A stretch of DNA of 64,000 bases from Ruegeria aquimaris (GTDB lineage: Bacteria; Pseudomonadota; Alphaproteobacteria; Rhodobacterales; Rhodobacteraceae). This document shows positions 18,412-26,026 of this stretch, piece by piece (the first letter of the stretch is position 1; every line of letters starts with the position of its first letter). Below the pieces are notes generated by a model. It saw nothing but the letters and a program-made list of their open reading frames with translations, was not told the origin of the DNA and ran no database searches. The stretch is taken from positions 50,051 to 114,050 of the forward strand of contig NZ_JAOWLB010000016.1 of assembly GCF_025751555.1 (NCBI RefSeq). Reading direction: 5' to 3'. Position numbers and translations under genes: made by a program.

Positions 18412-19524
18412 TCAGCGAAAGACGATGATGGAATCGGTGGCGAAACCGACGCGCGCGGTTTCACCGGGGCGCAGGACCGCACGGCCCGCCGTGTTGCGCA
18501 TGGAGATTGTGACCGGTGCCTCCAGGCCGTTCAGTCGAACCGAGTAGTAGGTCATGTCGCCATAGTAGGACGTCTCGACAACTTCGCCCTCGACGATGCG
18601 CTCGGCGCTTGGGGCGCCATCAATCAGAATGGTCATCATCTCGGGCCGCACGCCAACGCGATGGATCTCTTCCGGTTTCATGCCGTCAGGCAGGCCCGCG
18701 CGGGGAATGTCGATCTTTCCCAGCGCCTGAACGTCGAGCGAAACATGTGTTTCAGACGACTTCGTGGCCCGCGCTTCGAGAAAGTTCATCACGCCAATGA
18801 AGGATGCGACCCTTTGGTTGACAGGGCGACGATAAAGCTCTTCGGGTGTGGCCAGCTGTTCGATCTGCCCGTCAAACATCACCGCGATGCGGTCGGACAT
18901 GATAAGCGCTTCTTCCTGGTCATGGGTCACCAGGATGAACGTGATGCCGACCGAGCGCTGCAACTGGCGCAGTTCCAGCTGCATCTGATCGCGCAGTTTC
19001 TTGTCGAGCGCGGACAGAGGCTCGTCCAGCAGTACGACCTTGGGTTTCATGATCAGCGCGCGGGCAAGGGCGACCCGCTGGCGTTGCCCACCCGAGAGCG
19101 TATGGGCCGCGCGCGGGCCGTATCCGCCAAGATCGACCATCTCCAGCGCCTGTTCCACCTCTCGCTTGTACTCGGCCTTGGGCAGGCGACGTTTCTTCAA
19201 CCCATAGCCGACATTGTCGGCCACGCTGAGATGCGGAAAGATCGCATAGCTCTGGAACACCATATTGGTGGGCCGGTGGTTTGCCGCGATCCCGGCCATG
19301 GCCTTGTTGTCTATGGTGATGGTTCCTGTCGTGGGATCGTCGAACCCCGCGATCATGCGCAGCAGGGTCGTCTTGCCACAGCCCGACGGACCCAGAAGCG
19401 AGAAGAACTCGCCTTCGCGAATGTTCGCCGTGATCCCCTTGAGCGCCTGAACAGCACCAAAGTTCTTGGTAACGCCGTCCAGTTCGATGATCGTGCGCGC
19501 GTGCGGTTTTTCGGTGTCGAGCAT
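18412..19524 (-). CDS. Polyamine-type ABC transporter ATP-binding protein
   Basis: 370 aa. Walker A GPSGCGKTT at residues 45-53, signature LSGGQRQRVALARAL, Walker B VVLLDEPLSALD and the switch His in LVTHDQEEAL. The C-terminal ~110 residues are the TOBE regulatory domain typical of PotA-class ATPases. It drives import from the periplasm with the two permeases encoded just upstream and the binding protein on the other strand. Genes are spaced by 2 bases, indicating co-translation. Confidence 0.93.
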   Translation of the reverse strand: MLDTEKPHARTIIELDGVTKNFGAVQALKGITANIREGEFFSLLGPSGCGKTTLLRMIAGFDDPTTGTITIDNKAMAGIAANHRPTNMVFQSYAIFPHLSVADNVGYGLKKRRLPKAEYKREVEQALEMVDLGGYGPRAAHTLSGGQRQRVALARALIMKPKVVLLDEPLSALDKKLRDQMQLELRQLQRSVGITFILVTHDQEEALIMSDRIAVMFDGQIEQLATPEELYRRPVNQRVASFIGVMNFLEARATKSSETHVSLDVQALGKIDIPRAGLPDGMKPEEIHRVGVRPEMMTILIDGAPSAERIVEGEVVETSYYGDMTYYSVRLNGLEAPVTISMRNTAGRAVLRPGETARVGFATDSIIVFR

Positions 19525-19526
19525 GG

Positions 19527-20354
19527 TCAGATCAGCCCTTCGGTTGTCGAGGCGTCAAGGCCGCGGCGGGTGGCCGAACGGCGACGGAAGAATTCGGCGA
19601 GTATGAGCAGGGCCACGGTAAGGGCCAGCAATATGGTCCCTAGCGCCATGATGCTGGGCAGCTTTGTCGGAAAGCGCATCTGGCTCCAGATGTATACCGG
19701 CAGGGTGACCTCGGTGCCCGTCAGGAAGAAGGCGATGATGAACTCGTCCAGCGAGATCGTGAAGGTGATCAGCAGGCTTGAGATCACGCCGGGCATGACC
19801 AGCGGAAAGGTCACGCGGCGAAAGGTGCCCCAATGTGTTTCGCCCAAATCGAAAGACGCTTCTTCCATGCTGGGATCGAGGCCGCGAAAGGCGGAACTGA
19901 GAACCGCGATCGAAAACGGGGTGCAGACCAGCACATGCCCGAGAACCACCGTCCACAAGGACAGGCTGAGCCCAAGCTGGATCAGAACGATCAGCAGAGC
20001 CACTGCGATGATGATTTCCGGCAGCACCAGCGGAAGCATGACCAGACCCATGATCCCCCGTTGAAAGGGGAAGGTGTATCGCGCCACGGCGCGGGCGGCG
20101 AAAAGCCCAAGAACCGTGCTGATGACCGCGGTTGAGACCGACACCAGCATACTGTTCCAGACCGCGTCGTGCAGCGCCTGTGTCGTCCAAAGGACCCCGA
20201 ACCACTCGGTTGTGAATCCGCTGAGCGGAAAGGCGATGATGGTGGCGCTGTTGAAGGCGAAGATCGGCAGCAGAACGACCGGTGCATAGAGAAACACCAT
20301 GTAGACGACCGCGTAGACGTTCAGCCAATTCAGGTTTTTCCGACGGTTCGACAT
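19527..20354 (-). CDS. ABC transporter permease, PotC-like
   Basis: 275 aa with about six hydrophobic segments, the first at residues 13-33 (YAVVYMVFLYAPVVLLPIFAF). The EAA loop that docks on the ATPase is visible as MEEASFDLGETHWGTFRRVTFPLVMPG. It is the second permease of the heterodimer, inner membrane. It lies 2 bases downstream of the other permease and 2 bases upstream of the ATPase gene. Confidence 0.92.
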   Translation of the reverse strand: MSNRRKNLNWLNVYAVVYMVFLYAPVVLLPIFAFNSATIIAFPLSGFTTEWFGVLWTTQALHDAVWNSMLVSVSTAVISTVLGLFAARAVARYTFPFQRGIMGLVMLPLVLPEIIIAVALLIVLIQLGLSLSLWTVVLGHVLVCTPFSIAVLSSAFRGLDPSMEEASFDLGETHWGTFRRVTFPLVMPGVISSLLITFTISLDEFIIAFFLTGTEVTLPVYIWSQMRFPTKLPSIMALGTILLALTVALLILAEFFRRRSATRRGLDASTTEGLI

Positions 20355-20356
20355 GG

Positions 20357-21217
20357 TCAGTCTGCGCCTCCGCGCCCGATTTTGCGTGTCGCGAAGAAGA
20401 TCAGCAGGCTGATACCACCGACGATGAACATCGATGACACTGCCAGCGCCGCGCCGAGCGGGGCGTTGTTCGCCTTGCCGAACTGGACCTGGATCATGTT
20501 CGAGATCATCAGCCCCTCGGTTCCACCGACGAGGCGCGGGGTGATGTAGTCGCCCACTGTCGGGATCAGAACGATGATCGTGGCGGCGACGACACCCGGC
20601 ATGGCCAGAGGCAACGTGATGCGAAAGAAGCTGCGCACCGGCCCGTCGCCCAGATCCTTGGCCGCTTCGAGCAGCGAACGGTCGATCCGCTCCAACGCGA
20701 CAAAGATCGGGAGGATCGCGAACGGGGCCCAGGCATGGGCCAGCGTGATCACCACGGCGTTGGCGTTGTAGAGGATGAACGAAAGCGGTTCGTCGATCAG
20801 GCCCAGCCCAAGCAGCGCCGAATTCAGGACCCCGTTATATCCCAGGATCACCTTCCACAGGAATACCCGCAGCAGGTAGCTTGTCCAGAACGGCACCGTG
20901 ATCAGGAACAGCCAGAGCGCCTTGCGGTGGTGTACGTGAAACGAAACGTGGTAGGCGATGGGAAAGGCCAGAAGCACGGTCACCACGGTGACAACCAGCG
21001 AAATCCTGAGCGAGCGCAGCGTGAGTTCGCGATATAGCGGGTCGGTCCAGGCCTCGCGGTAATTGGCGAGGGTGAATGTCGTGTCCAGATCCAGATAGTT
21101 CTGCGTCCAGAAGCTGAACGTCACCACCATCGCCAGCGGAGCGGCGAGAAGGAGGAGAGCATAGGCGAATGGCGGGCCGACGAGTATCAGGCCTTGCCTT
21201 TGGTCACGGTCGATCAG
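20357..21217 (-). CDS. ABC transporter permease, PotB-like, with an apparent non-ATG start
   Basis: The conserved body includes the EAA loop LLEAAKDLGDGPVRSFFRITLPLAMPG and about six membrane segments. The first ATG in frame (21130) would delete most of the first transmembrane helix (LILVGPPFAYALLLLAAPL), which is encoded in frame upstream. No ATG, GTG or TTG exists between it and the stop of the upstream Rieske gene. A CTG at 21217 has GGGAG 8 bases upstream and would give 286 aa, the usual PotB size, so I take it as the start; ATC just after it is the alternative. A sequencing error in this stretch could also explain it. Confidence 0.8.
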   Translation of the reverse strand: MIDRDQRQGLILVGPPFAYALLLLAAPLAMVVTFSFWTQNYLDLDTTFTLANYREAWTDPLYRELTLRSLRISLVVTVVTVLLAFPIAYHVSFHVHHRKALWLFLITVPFWTSYLLRVFLWKVILGYNGVLNSALLGLGLIDEPLSFILYNANAVVITLAHAWAPFAILPIFVALERIDRSLLEAAKDLGDGPVRSFFRITLPLAMPGVVAATIIVLIPTVGDYITPRLVGGTEGLMISNMIQVQFGKANNAPLGAALAVSSMFIVGGISLLIFFATRKIGRGGAD

Positions 21218-21286
21218 TTGCGCAACTCCCTGCTTGTCGGTCCGTCCTGTTTTGCTGGCTTGGTTCCGACAGATTATCCTGTTTCC

Positions 21287-22513
21287 CTACGTCGGCAATT
21301 CCCAGGATTGCCCGGCCTTCTGCCGCAAAAAGTCATTTCGTTCCTTCAGGGTTCCTGGGTCTGGCTCTGCCTCTGCCAGCACGGGGAAGACATCTCGTAA
21401 CTGGTCGTGATAGCTCATCACCCCGACCTCGAGGTCGGACAATAGAACGCCGTCATACGCCGATGAAAACGCGGCTTCCCAGGTCCATTTAGTCAGCATC
21501 TCGTCCTCGCGGGATGTGATGCGGTCGATCCGGCCGGAAAGATATCTTGCCGCGCGCATGCGGCGGTCTTCGTCCGGATGACGGTACACCGCGCCGCGCT
21601 GGATGGTTCGGCCAACCTCAACCGGGATTTCCTGATAGAAATAGATCGAGTCGGGATAGAGCCCGAAGACGAAGTTCGGGAACACGCCGATGTAGAGCCA
21701 CGCTTGTTTGTGATCGGTATCCAGTTCCGGGACATCCGGCAGGATCTTCTTGTAGTTCCGCACGCTCCAGAGACGACCGTCACCCGCCCGAAAGCCGGAA
21801 TAGGAGCGAGAAGTCCCGTCACGGAACGGCTCGTCGAAGTAGTTTTTCCCGAACAGATCATCCAGCCCCGGATGCGCCATCGGGACGTGATAGCCCTCGT
21901 TGTCGACATCTCGAATGCACTTCCAGTTCACCTCGACTTCGGTTGACCAGACCCCGTTTCCGTCGGGCACCATCCGGTCCATTCTGTATTGGGCCAGTTC
22001 CTGGTCCCACCGACCAAGCAGTTCCGCCACCGAGGGTTGTGGCCCGGGTTGAAAACGAACAAAGACGAACCCATTCCAGATCTCCGACTCGAGAGGCTTC
22101 AGTCCCCATTCGATCGGGTCAAGGTCCGGCAGGCTTTCGGGTTGGGCGGGGCTTCTGAGGGTGCCGTCCAGATTGTAGACCCAGCCGTGAAATGGACAGA
22201 TGATCGAGTTGCGGCAATTGCCGTGTTCGTCTCCCAGCACCCGGCTGCCGCGATGGCGGCAAAGATTGTGGAAGGCGCGTACAGTCCCCTGTGAGTCGCG
22301 CACGATCAGCGCGCGGTCGCCCACGATGTCGCAGGTAAAGAAATCGCCCGGATCGGGAATGTCGTTGACATGGCAGATCACCTGCCAATGGCGGCGGAAC
22401 AGGTCCTCTTTTTCCTGCTCCAGCAAGTCCTGGCTGAAATAGCCCCAGGCCGGCAATCCGCTGCGATCCCGAGCGGCCTCCGCGCCTTGTGGCGGATTTT
22501 GCGTGCGCCCCAT
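21287..22513 (-). CDS. Rieske non-heme iron oxygenase (second of three)
   Basis: 408 aa. Rieske ligands are C85, H87, C106 and H109 (CRHRGSRV, CPFHGWVY). The catalytic iron segment DVDNEGYHVPMAH gives H209 and H214, with Glu206 at the bridging position. It differs more from the other two in this region (GYHVPMAHP), so it may act on a different intermediate. The start at 22513 has AGGGA 7 bases upstream; ATG 22519 and TTG 22531 are alternatives. It is the first gene of the minus-strand oxygenase/transporter operon and lies immediately downstream of an operator-like element. Confidence 0.88.
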   Translation of the reverse strand: MGRTQNPPQGAEAARDRSGLPAWGYFSQDLLEQEKEDLFRRHWQVICHVNDIPDPGDFFTCDIVGDRALIVRDSQGTVRAFHNLCRHRGSRVLGDEHGNCRNSIICPFHGWVYNLDGTLRSPAQPESLPDLDPIEWGLKPLESEIWNGFVFVRFQPGPQPSVAELLGRWDQELAQYRMDRMVPDGNGVWSTEVEVNWKCIRDVDNEGYHVPMAHPGLDDLFGKNYFDEPFRDGTSRSYSGFRAGDGRLWSVRNYKKILPDVPELDTDHKQAWLYIGVFPNFVFGLYPDSIYFYQEIPVEVGRTIQRGAVYRHPDEDRRMRAARYLSGRIDRITSREDEMLTKWTWEAAFSSAYDGVLLSDLEVGVMSYHDQLRDVFPVLAEAEPDPGTLKERNDFLRQKAGQSWELPT

Positions 22514-22537
22514 TGTCATGTCCCTGTTCAATATTTT

Positions 22538-22551
22538 TTTGAGCGGTTAAA
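22538..22551. promoter_or_regulatory. Second, imperfect TetR operator
   Basis: TTTGAGCGGTTAAA differs from the palindrome at 10003 at two bases. The flanking 30 bases (22534-22563) match the minus strand of 9991-10020 at 25 positions. It lies in the divergent promoter region between a Rieske oxygenase and the methyltransferase, so the same TetR regulator probably controls both. Confidence 0.7.
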
Positions 22552-22650
22552 TAAATTTTAGTCTAGACTTGCCGTGCAGGCAAGATGAAAGCTGGTGCCA
22601 AGTGGCGAGCCGCGGCTAGCATTGCCGCAGATCAGCAAAGGATCAGAGAC

Positions 22651-23445
22651 ATGGCGCAGACGGCGAAAGACGCAGAGAATCCGGATTACGACGAACACGC
22701 GATTGCGTTTCTTGAGCTTTTGTGGGGCAAAGGTCATCTGTCGCCGGGTGGCACGGATGAGGTGGATCGTATCGTCGCCGACATCGACTTTGCCGGTCTG
22801 CGGGTGCTGGATATCGGATGCGGATCAGGTGGCAACGCCTTGCATCTGGCGCGAACAAGGTCGTTGAAACACATCACCGGCTTCGATGTTGAAGGTCCGG
22901 TGATCGAAGTTGCGACGCGCCGCGCGACAGAGGAGGGGCTTGCCGATCGCGCGAGTTTTGTCCGGGCCGATCCCGGACCTTTGCCTTTTGATGATGGCGC
23001 TTTCGATCTGGTGTTTTCCAAGGACTCGCTACTGCACGTTCCCGACAAGGATGCGCTCGCCGCCGAAATCCATCGCGTTCTGGCCCCGGGTGGGCAGGTG
23101 GCTGTCGGGGACTGGATGATCGGTCATGACGCGCCCATGTCAGCCGAAATGGCAGCCTATGTCGCGGCTGAGGATCTGGGTTTTGCGATGGGGTCTCCGG
23201 GCCGCTACCGCGCTGCCATGGAGGGTGCGGGGTTCACCGAGGTACGGGTTGTTTCCCGCAACCCGTGGTATCTGGAGCGCGCAAGAGCTGAGTTAAGAGA
23301 GCTGAAGGATACCCGCTACGCGGAATTCTGCGCTGCTTGCGGCAAGGACTACATCGACTATCAGATCAACACCTGGACATTGATGATCAGGGTTCTTGAA
23401 ACGGGCGAGCATTGCCCGTCGCATCTGTTCGCGAGGAAACCATGA
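22651..23445 (+). CDS. SAM-dependent methyltransferase
   Basis: 264 aa. Motif I is VLDIGCGSGGNALHLA, motif II acidic end GFDVEG, and motif IV FDLVFSKDSLLHVPDKDAL, with the post-motif RVLAPGGQVAVGDWM. The class resembles small-molecule methyltransferases such as phosphoethanolamine or sarcosine methylases. The ATG at 22651 has AAAGGA 8 bases upstream; earlier codons lack family sequence. It is the first gene after the second operator and overlaps the ligase gene (ATGA). A methyltransferase inside a demethylating locus is odd and may act on an intermediate or in the reverse sense of one-carbon flow. Confidence 0.85.
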   Translation: MAQTAKDAENPDYDEHAIAFLELLWGKGHLSPGGTDEVDRIVADIDFAGLRVLDIGCGSGGNALHLARTRSLKHITGFDVEGPVIEVATRRATEEGLADRASFVRADPGPLPFDDGAFDLVFSKDSLLHVPDKDALAAEIHRVLAPGGQVAVGDWMIGHDAPMSAEMAAYVAAEDLGFAMGSPGRYRAAMEGAGFTEVRVVSRNPWYLERARAELRELKDTRYAEFCAACGKDYIDYQINTWTLMIRVLETGEHCPSHLFARKP

Positions 23446-24806
23446 TGCATTTTGCCGATCCTGCCGAGTGGCAGGACTATCTGACCCTCCACCCCGAGAC
23501 GCGCTATCTCGACACCGTTGTGATCGACTTGTGTGGCAATGCGATCGGGAAAAGGCTGCCGGTCTCGCAGGTGGCCGGGATCCTTGGGCGGGGCACTCCG
23601 GTATGCGGCGCGATGCAACTGGTCGATGTGATGGGCAATACGGCCGACCCGATGGGGCATGGCTTCTCAGACGGCGATCCCGATGGTTTGGCGCGTCCGC
23701 TTGCCGGTGGTTTCATGCCAATTCCGTGGTCCAATGGCGCCGGGGCGCAGGCGCTCTGTGTCATGTGCGACCCGGAAACGGCATTGCCTTACTGGTATGA
23801 GCCGAGGGCTGTTCTGGACGCAGTCGCCAAGCGTTTCGAAAGCCTGGGGGTAAAGCCCGTTCTGGCGCTGGAATTGGAGTTCTATCTGATTGACCAGAAA
23901 CGCGGTCCCTTTGGAGAGCCTTTGCCTGCTGCTTCGCCTTTTGGCGGTCGGCGCGAAGGGCAGGGGCAGGTCTTGTCGCTGGCCAAACTAGAAGAGTTCG
24001 CGCCGGTTCTGGGTGCAATCGAAGCGGCGGCGCAGGCACAGGGTCTGCCGGTCACGACCATCATCAGCGAATACGGCGCTGGCCAGTTCGAGATCAACCT
24101 GGCGCATGTCAGCGATCCGCTGGCCGCCGCCGACCATGCCGCGCTGTTGCGTCGGGTCGTCCGGGGTGCGGCGCGCGCCGCCGGATACGATGCCACTTTC
24201 ATGTCCAAGCCGTTTGCCGGTCAGACCGGCAGCGGACTGCACCTCCATCTCAGCCTGACCGACGGTGAGGGCAATGTATTCGACCCTGCGCGCGCTGATG
24301 GTGAAACGCGTCTGGGGCACGCGGTTGCTGGATTACGGGCGACCATGGCCGAGGGGATGGCCATCTTTGCGCCAAACCTTAACGTTTATCGCCGGTTCGA
24401 GCCCGATGCCTTCACCCCTGTCACCCGCGACTGGGGCGAGAACAACCGCTCGGTGGCCTTTCGCCTGCCGGTGACGAACGCGGGCTCGGGCCGCCGCCTT
24501 GAACACCGCGTCGCGGGGGCAGAGGCCAACCCCTATCTGGTGACAGCTGCGGTATTGGCGGGGGTTCACCACGGGTTAACCCAAGCCCTGGATCCGGGGC
24601 CGAAAGCGACCGGGAATGCGGGCTCGGAACTGGACGAGACTCTGCCTTTGACCCTGTGGGATGCCTTGGCAGCTCTTCGGGATGCTCCGATCCTGGCCGG
24701 TTATCTGGGGGCAAGGTACCTGGAGATCTATGCAGCGGTGAAAGAGGCCGAGTTCGCTTCGTTCCGCGAAGAGATCTCGCCTCGCGAATACGACTGGTAT
24801 CTTTGA
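23442..24806 (+). CDS. Glutamine synthetase-like gamma-glutamyl-amine ligase (PuuA type)
   Basis: 454 aa. Glutamine synthetase active-site strands are present: ELEFYLID, GQFEINLAHV, SGLHLHLSL, NNRSVAFRLP and RLEHRVAGAEANPYL, with the C-terminal EYDWYL that is characteristic of PuuA-like members rather than GlnA. Such enzymes couple glutamate to an amine with ATP to make a gamma-glutamylamide. With the class III aminotransferase and polyamine-type transporter this indicates that a primary or secondary amine is activated as its glutamyl conjugate. It starts inside the methyltransferase stop. Confidence 0.87.
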   Translation: MMHFADPAEWQDYLTLHPETRYLDTVVIDLCGNAIGKRLPVSQVAGILGRGTPVCGAMQLVDVMGNTADPMGHGFSDGDPDGLARPLAGGFMPIPWSNGAGAQALCVMCDPETALPYWYEPRAVLDAVAKRFESLGVKPVLALELEFYLIDQKRGPFGEPLPAASPFGGRREGQGQVLSLAKLEEFAPVLGAIEAAAQAQGLPVTTIISEYGAGQFEINLAHVSDPLAAADHAALLRRVVRGAARAAGYDATFMSKPFAGQTGSGLHLHLSLTDGEGNVFDPARADGETRLGHAVAGLRATMAEGMAIFAPNLNVYRRFEPDAFTPVTRDWGENNRSVAFRLPVTNAGSGRRLEHRVAGAEANPYLVTAAVLAGVHHGLTQALDPGPKATGNAGSELDETLPLTLWDALAALRDAPILAGYLGARYLEIYAAVKEAEFASFREEISPREYDWYL

Positions 24807-24820
24807 TCAGCCTGTCCGTT

Positions 24821-25945
24821 TCAGTCGCCCAGCCGTGTCAGAACCCAGTCGTGAAACCGCTTGATGTCAAATTCCTGAGGCATCAGGCGGCCGCCCCTGA
24901 ACCGGGAGACGCGCAGACCTCTTTGGTTCATCTCACAGGCGGAACCGTCCTCTTCCAACACGGCGGCGGCAAAATCGACGACATTGTCCAGATCGAAACC
25001 GGGCGCGGCGAGCGTTTCGGGCAGGAACAGCCATTCCGCCTTCAGCCGGGTGCGTTCGGGCGAAACCGGTGTCAGCGAGACGATGCGCACGTAATCGACA
25101 TGCGCGACGATGAACGCGGTCGGATAGATCGTGACAAAGGTATGCCCGGCGGCGCGTTCCACCGCAGACAGATCGGGAAAGATCGGACCGCAGGGTTGAC
25201 CATTGACGGTCCAGGTTTCGGTCCCGGATTCCAGAACCGGGCCGTTGTAAGGTGTTCCGCTGGCTTCTGCGGCCGACATGATACCCTGCCTATAGATTGG
25301 CACCCGTGTGCTGAGCGAGGGGTGAATACCTGGGCAGTGCAGGCATTCGTTGTAGTTTTCCCAAAAGACCTTCCAGTTGCAGGCCAGCTCGATTTCGCGG
25401 GTATGGCCGGTTACCAACCGGTCCATGGGCCAGTTGTCCAGGGCGGCAAGACCCAGATCCGGCGCAAACTGGGGCGGGGTCTCGTCAAGGCACAGGAACA
25501 GGCAGCCATTCCAGACCCTGTGCGAAACCGGAAACAGCCCGTGCGCCTCCCTGTCGAAATCGTCGGTAGGGGTTGCATATGCGGTCGATCTGAGGCGGCC
25601 CGTCATGTCAAAGGACCACGCGTGATAAGGACAGGAGATGAGCTTGCCGTTAAAGGTCCTGTCCTGTGTTCCGCAAAGCTCCGACCCGCGATGCGGGCAG
25701 ACGTTCAGAAAAGCGGAAATGTCGTCACCCTGACCGCGCGCGACCAGGACCGGCTGACCGGCGATCTCGACCCGTCGCAGTGTGTTTGGCGGCAGGTCTG
25801 AAAGGCGCCCGGCATAGGCCCACTCCTTGTGCCAGATCTTCGCTCGTTCCCGCTCAAACCAGGTCTGTTCGTAATACGCCATCGGCGGCAGCGAAGCCGG
25901 GCAAGTCTTCAGCAACGGTGACGAGAACACGGGCGGATGAGACAT
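24821..25945 (-). CDS. Rieske non-heme iron oxygenase, quaternary-amine type (third of three)
   Basis: 374 aa, slightly short for the family because the N-terminus is compact. Rieske ligands are C83, H85, C105, H108; the iron segment ENYNECLHCPGIH gives Glu200, H203 and H208. It resembles the first oxygenase more than the second. The start has GAGG upstream. It is convergent with the ligase gene (14 bases between stops) and transcribed alone; no copy of the operator was seen upstream, so its control may differ. Confidence 0.88.
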   Translation of the reverse strand: MSHPPVFSSPLLKTCPASLPPMAYYEQTWFERERAKIWHKEWAYAGRLSDLPPNTLRRVEIAGQPVLVARGQGDDISAFLNVCPHRGSELCGTQDRTFNGKLISCPYHAWSFDMTGRLRSTAYATPTDDFDREAHGLFPVSHRVWNGCLFLCLDETPPQFAPDLGLAALDNWPMDRLVTGHTREIELACNWKVFWENYNECLHCPGIHPSLSTRVPIYRQGIMSAAEASGTPYNGPVLESGTETWTVNGQPCGPIFPDLSAVERAAGHTFVTIYPTAFIVAHVDYVRIVSLTPVSPERTRLKAEWLFLPETLAAPGFDLDNVVDFAAAVLEEDGSACEMNQRGLRVSRFRGGRLMPQEFDIKRFHDWVLTRLGD

Positions 25946-26026
25946 GGTTTACCTCAGGATTGCTCGCCACAGCCTAAGGGAGCCCGCCATTCGGCGGCAA
26001 GAAAAACCGTGCCTGATCTGTCCGGC

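Noticed and set aside
18409..20064. Long plus-strand frame opposite the ABC ATPase and permease
   Set aside because: Antisense shadow; the minus strand carries complete Walker and EAA motifs.
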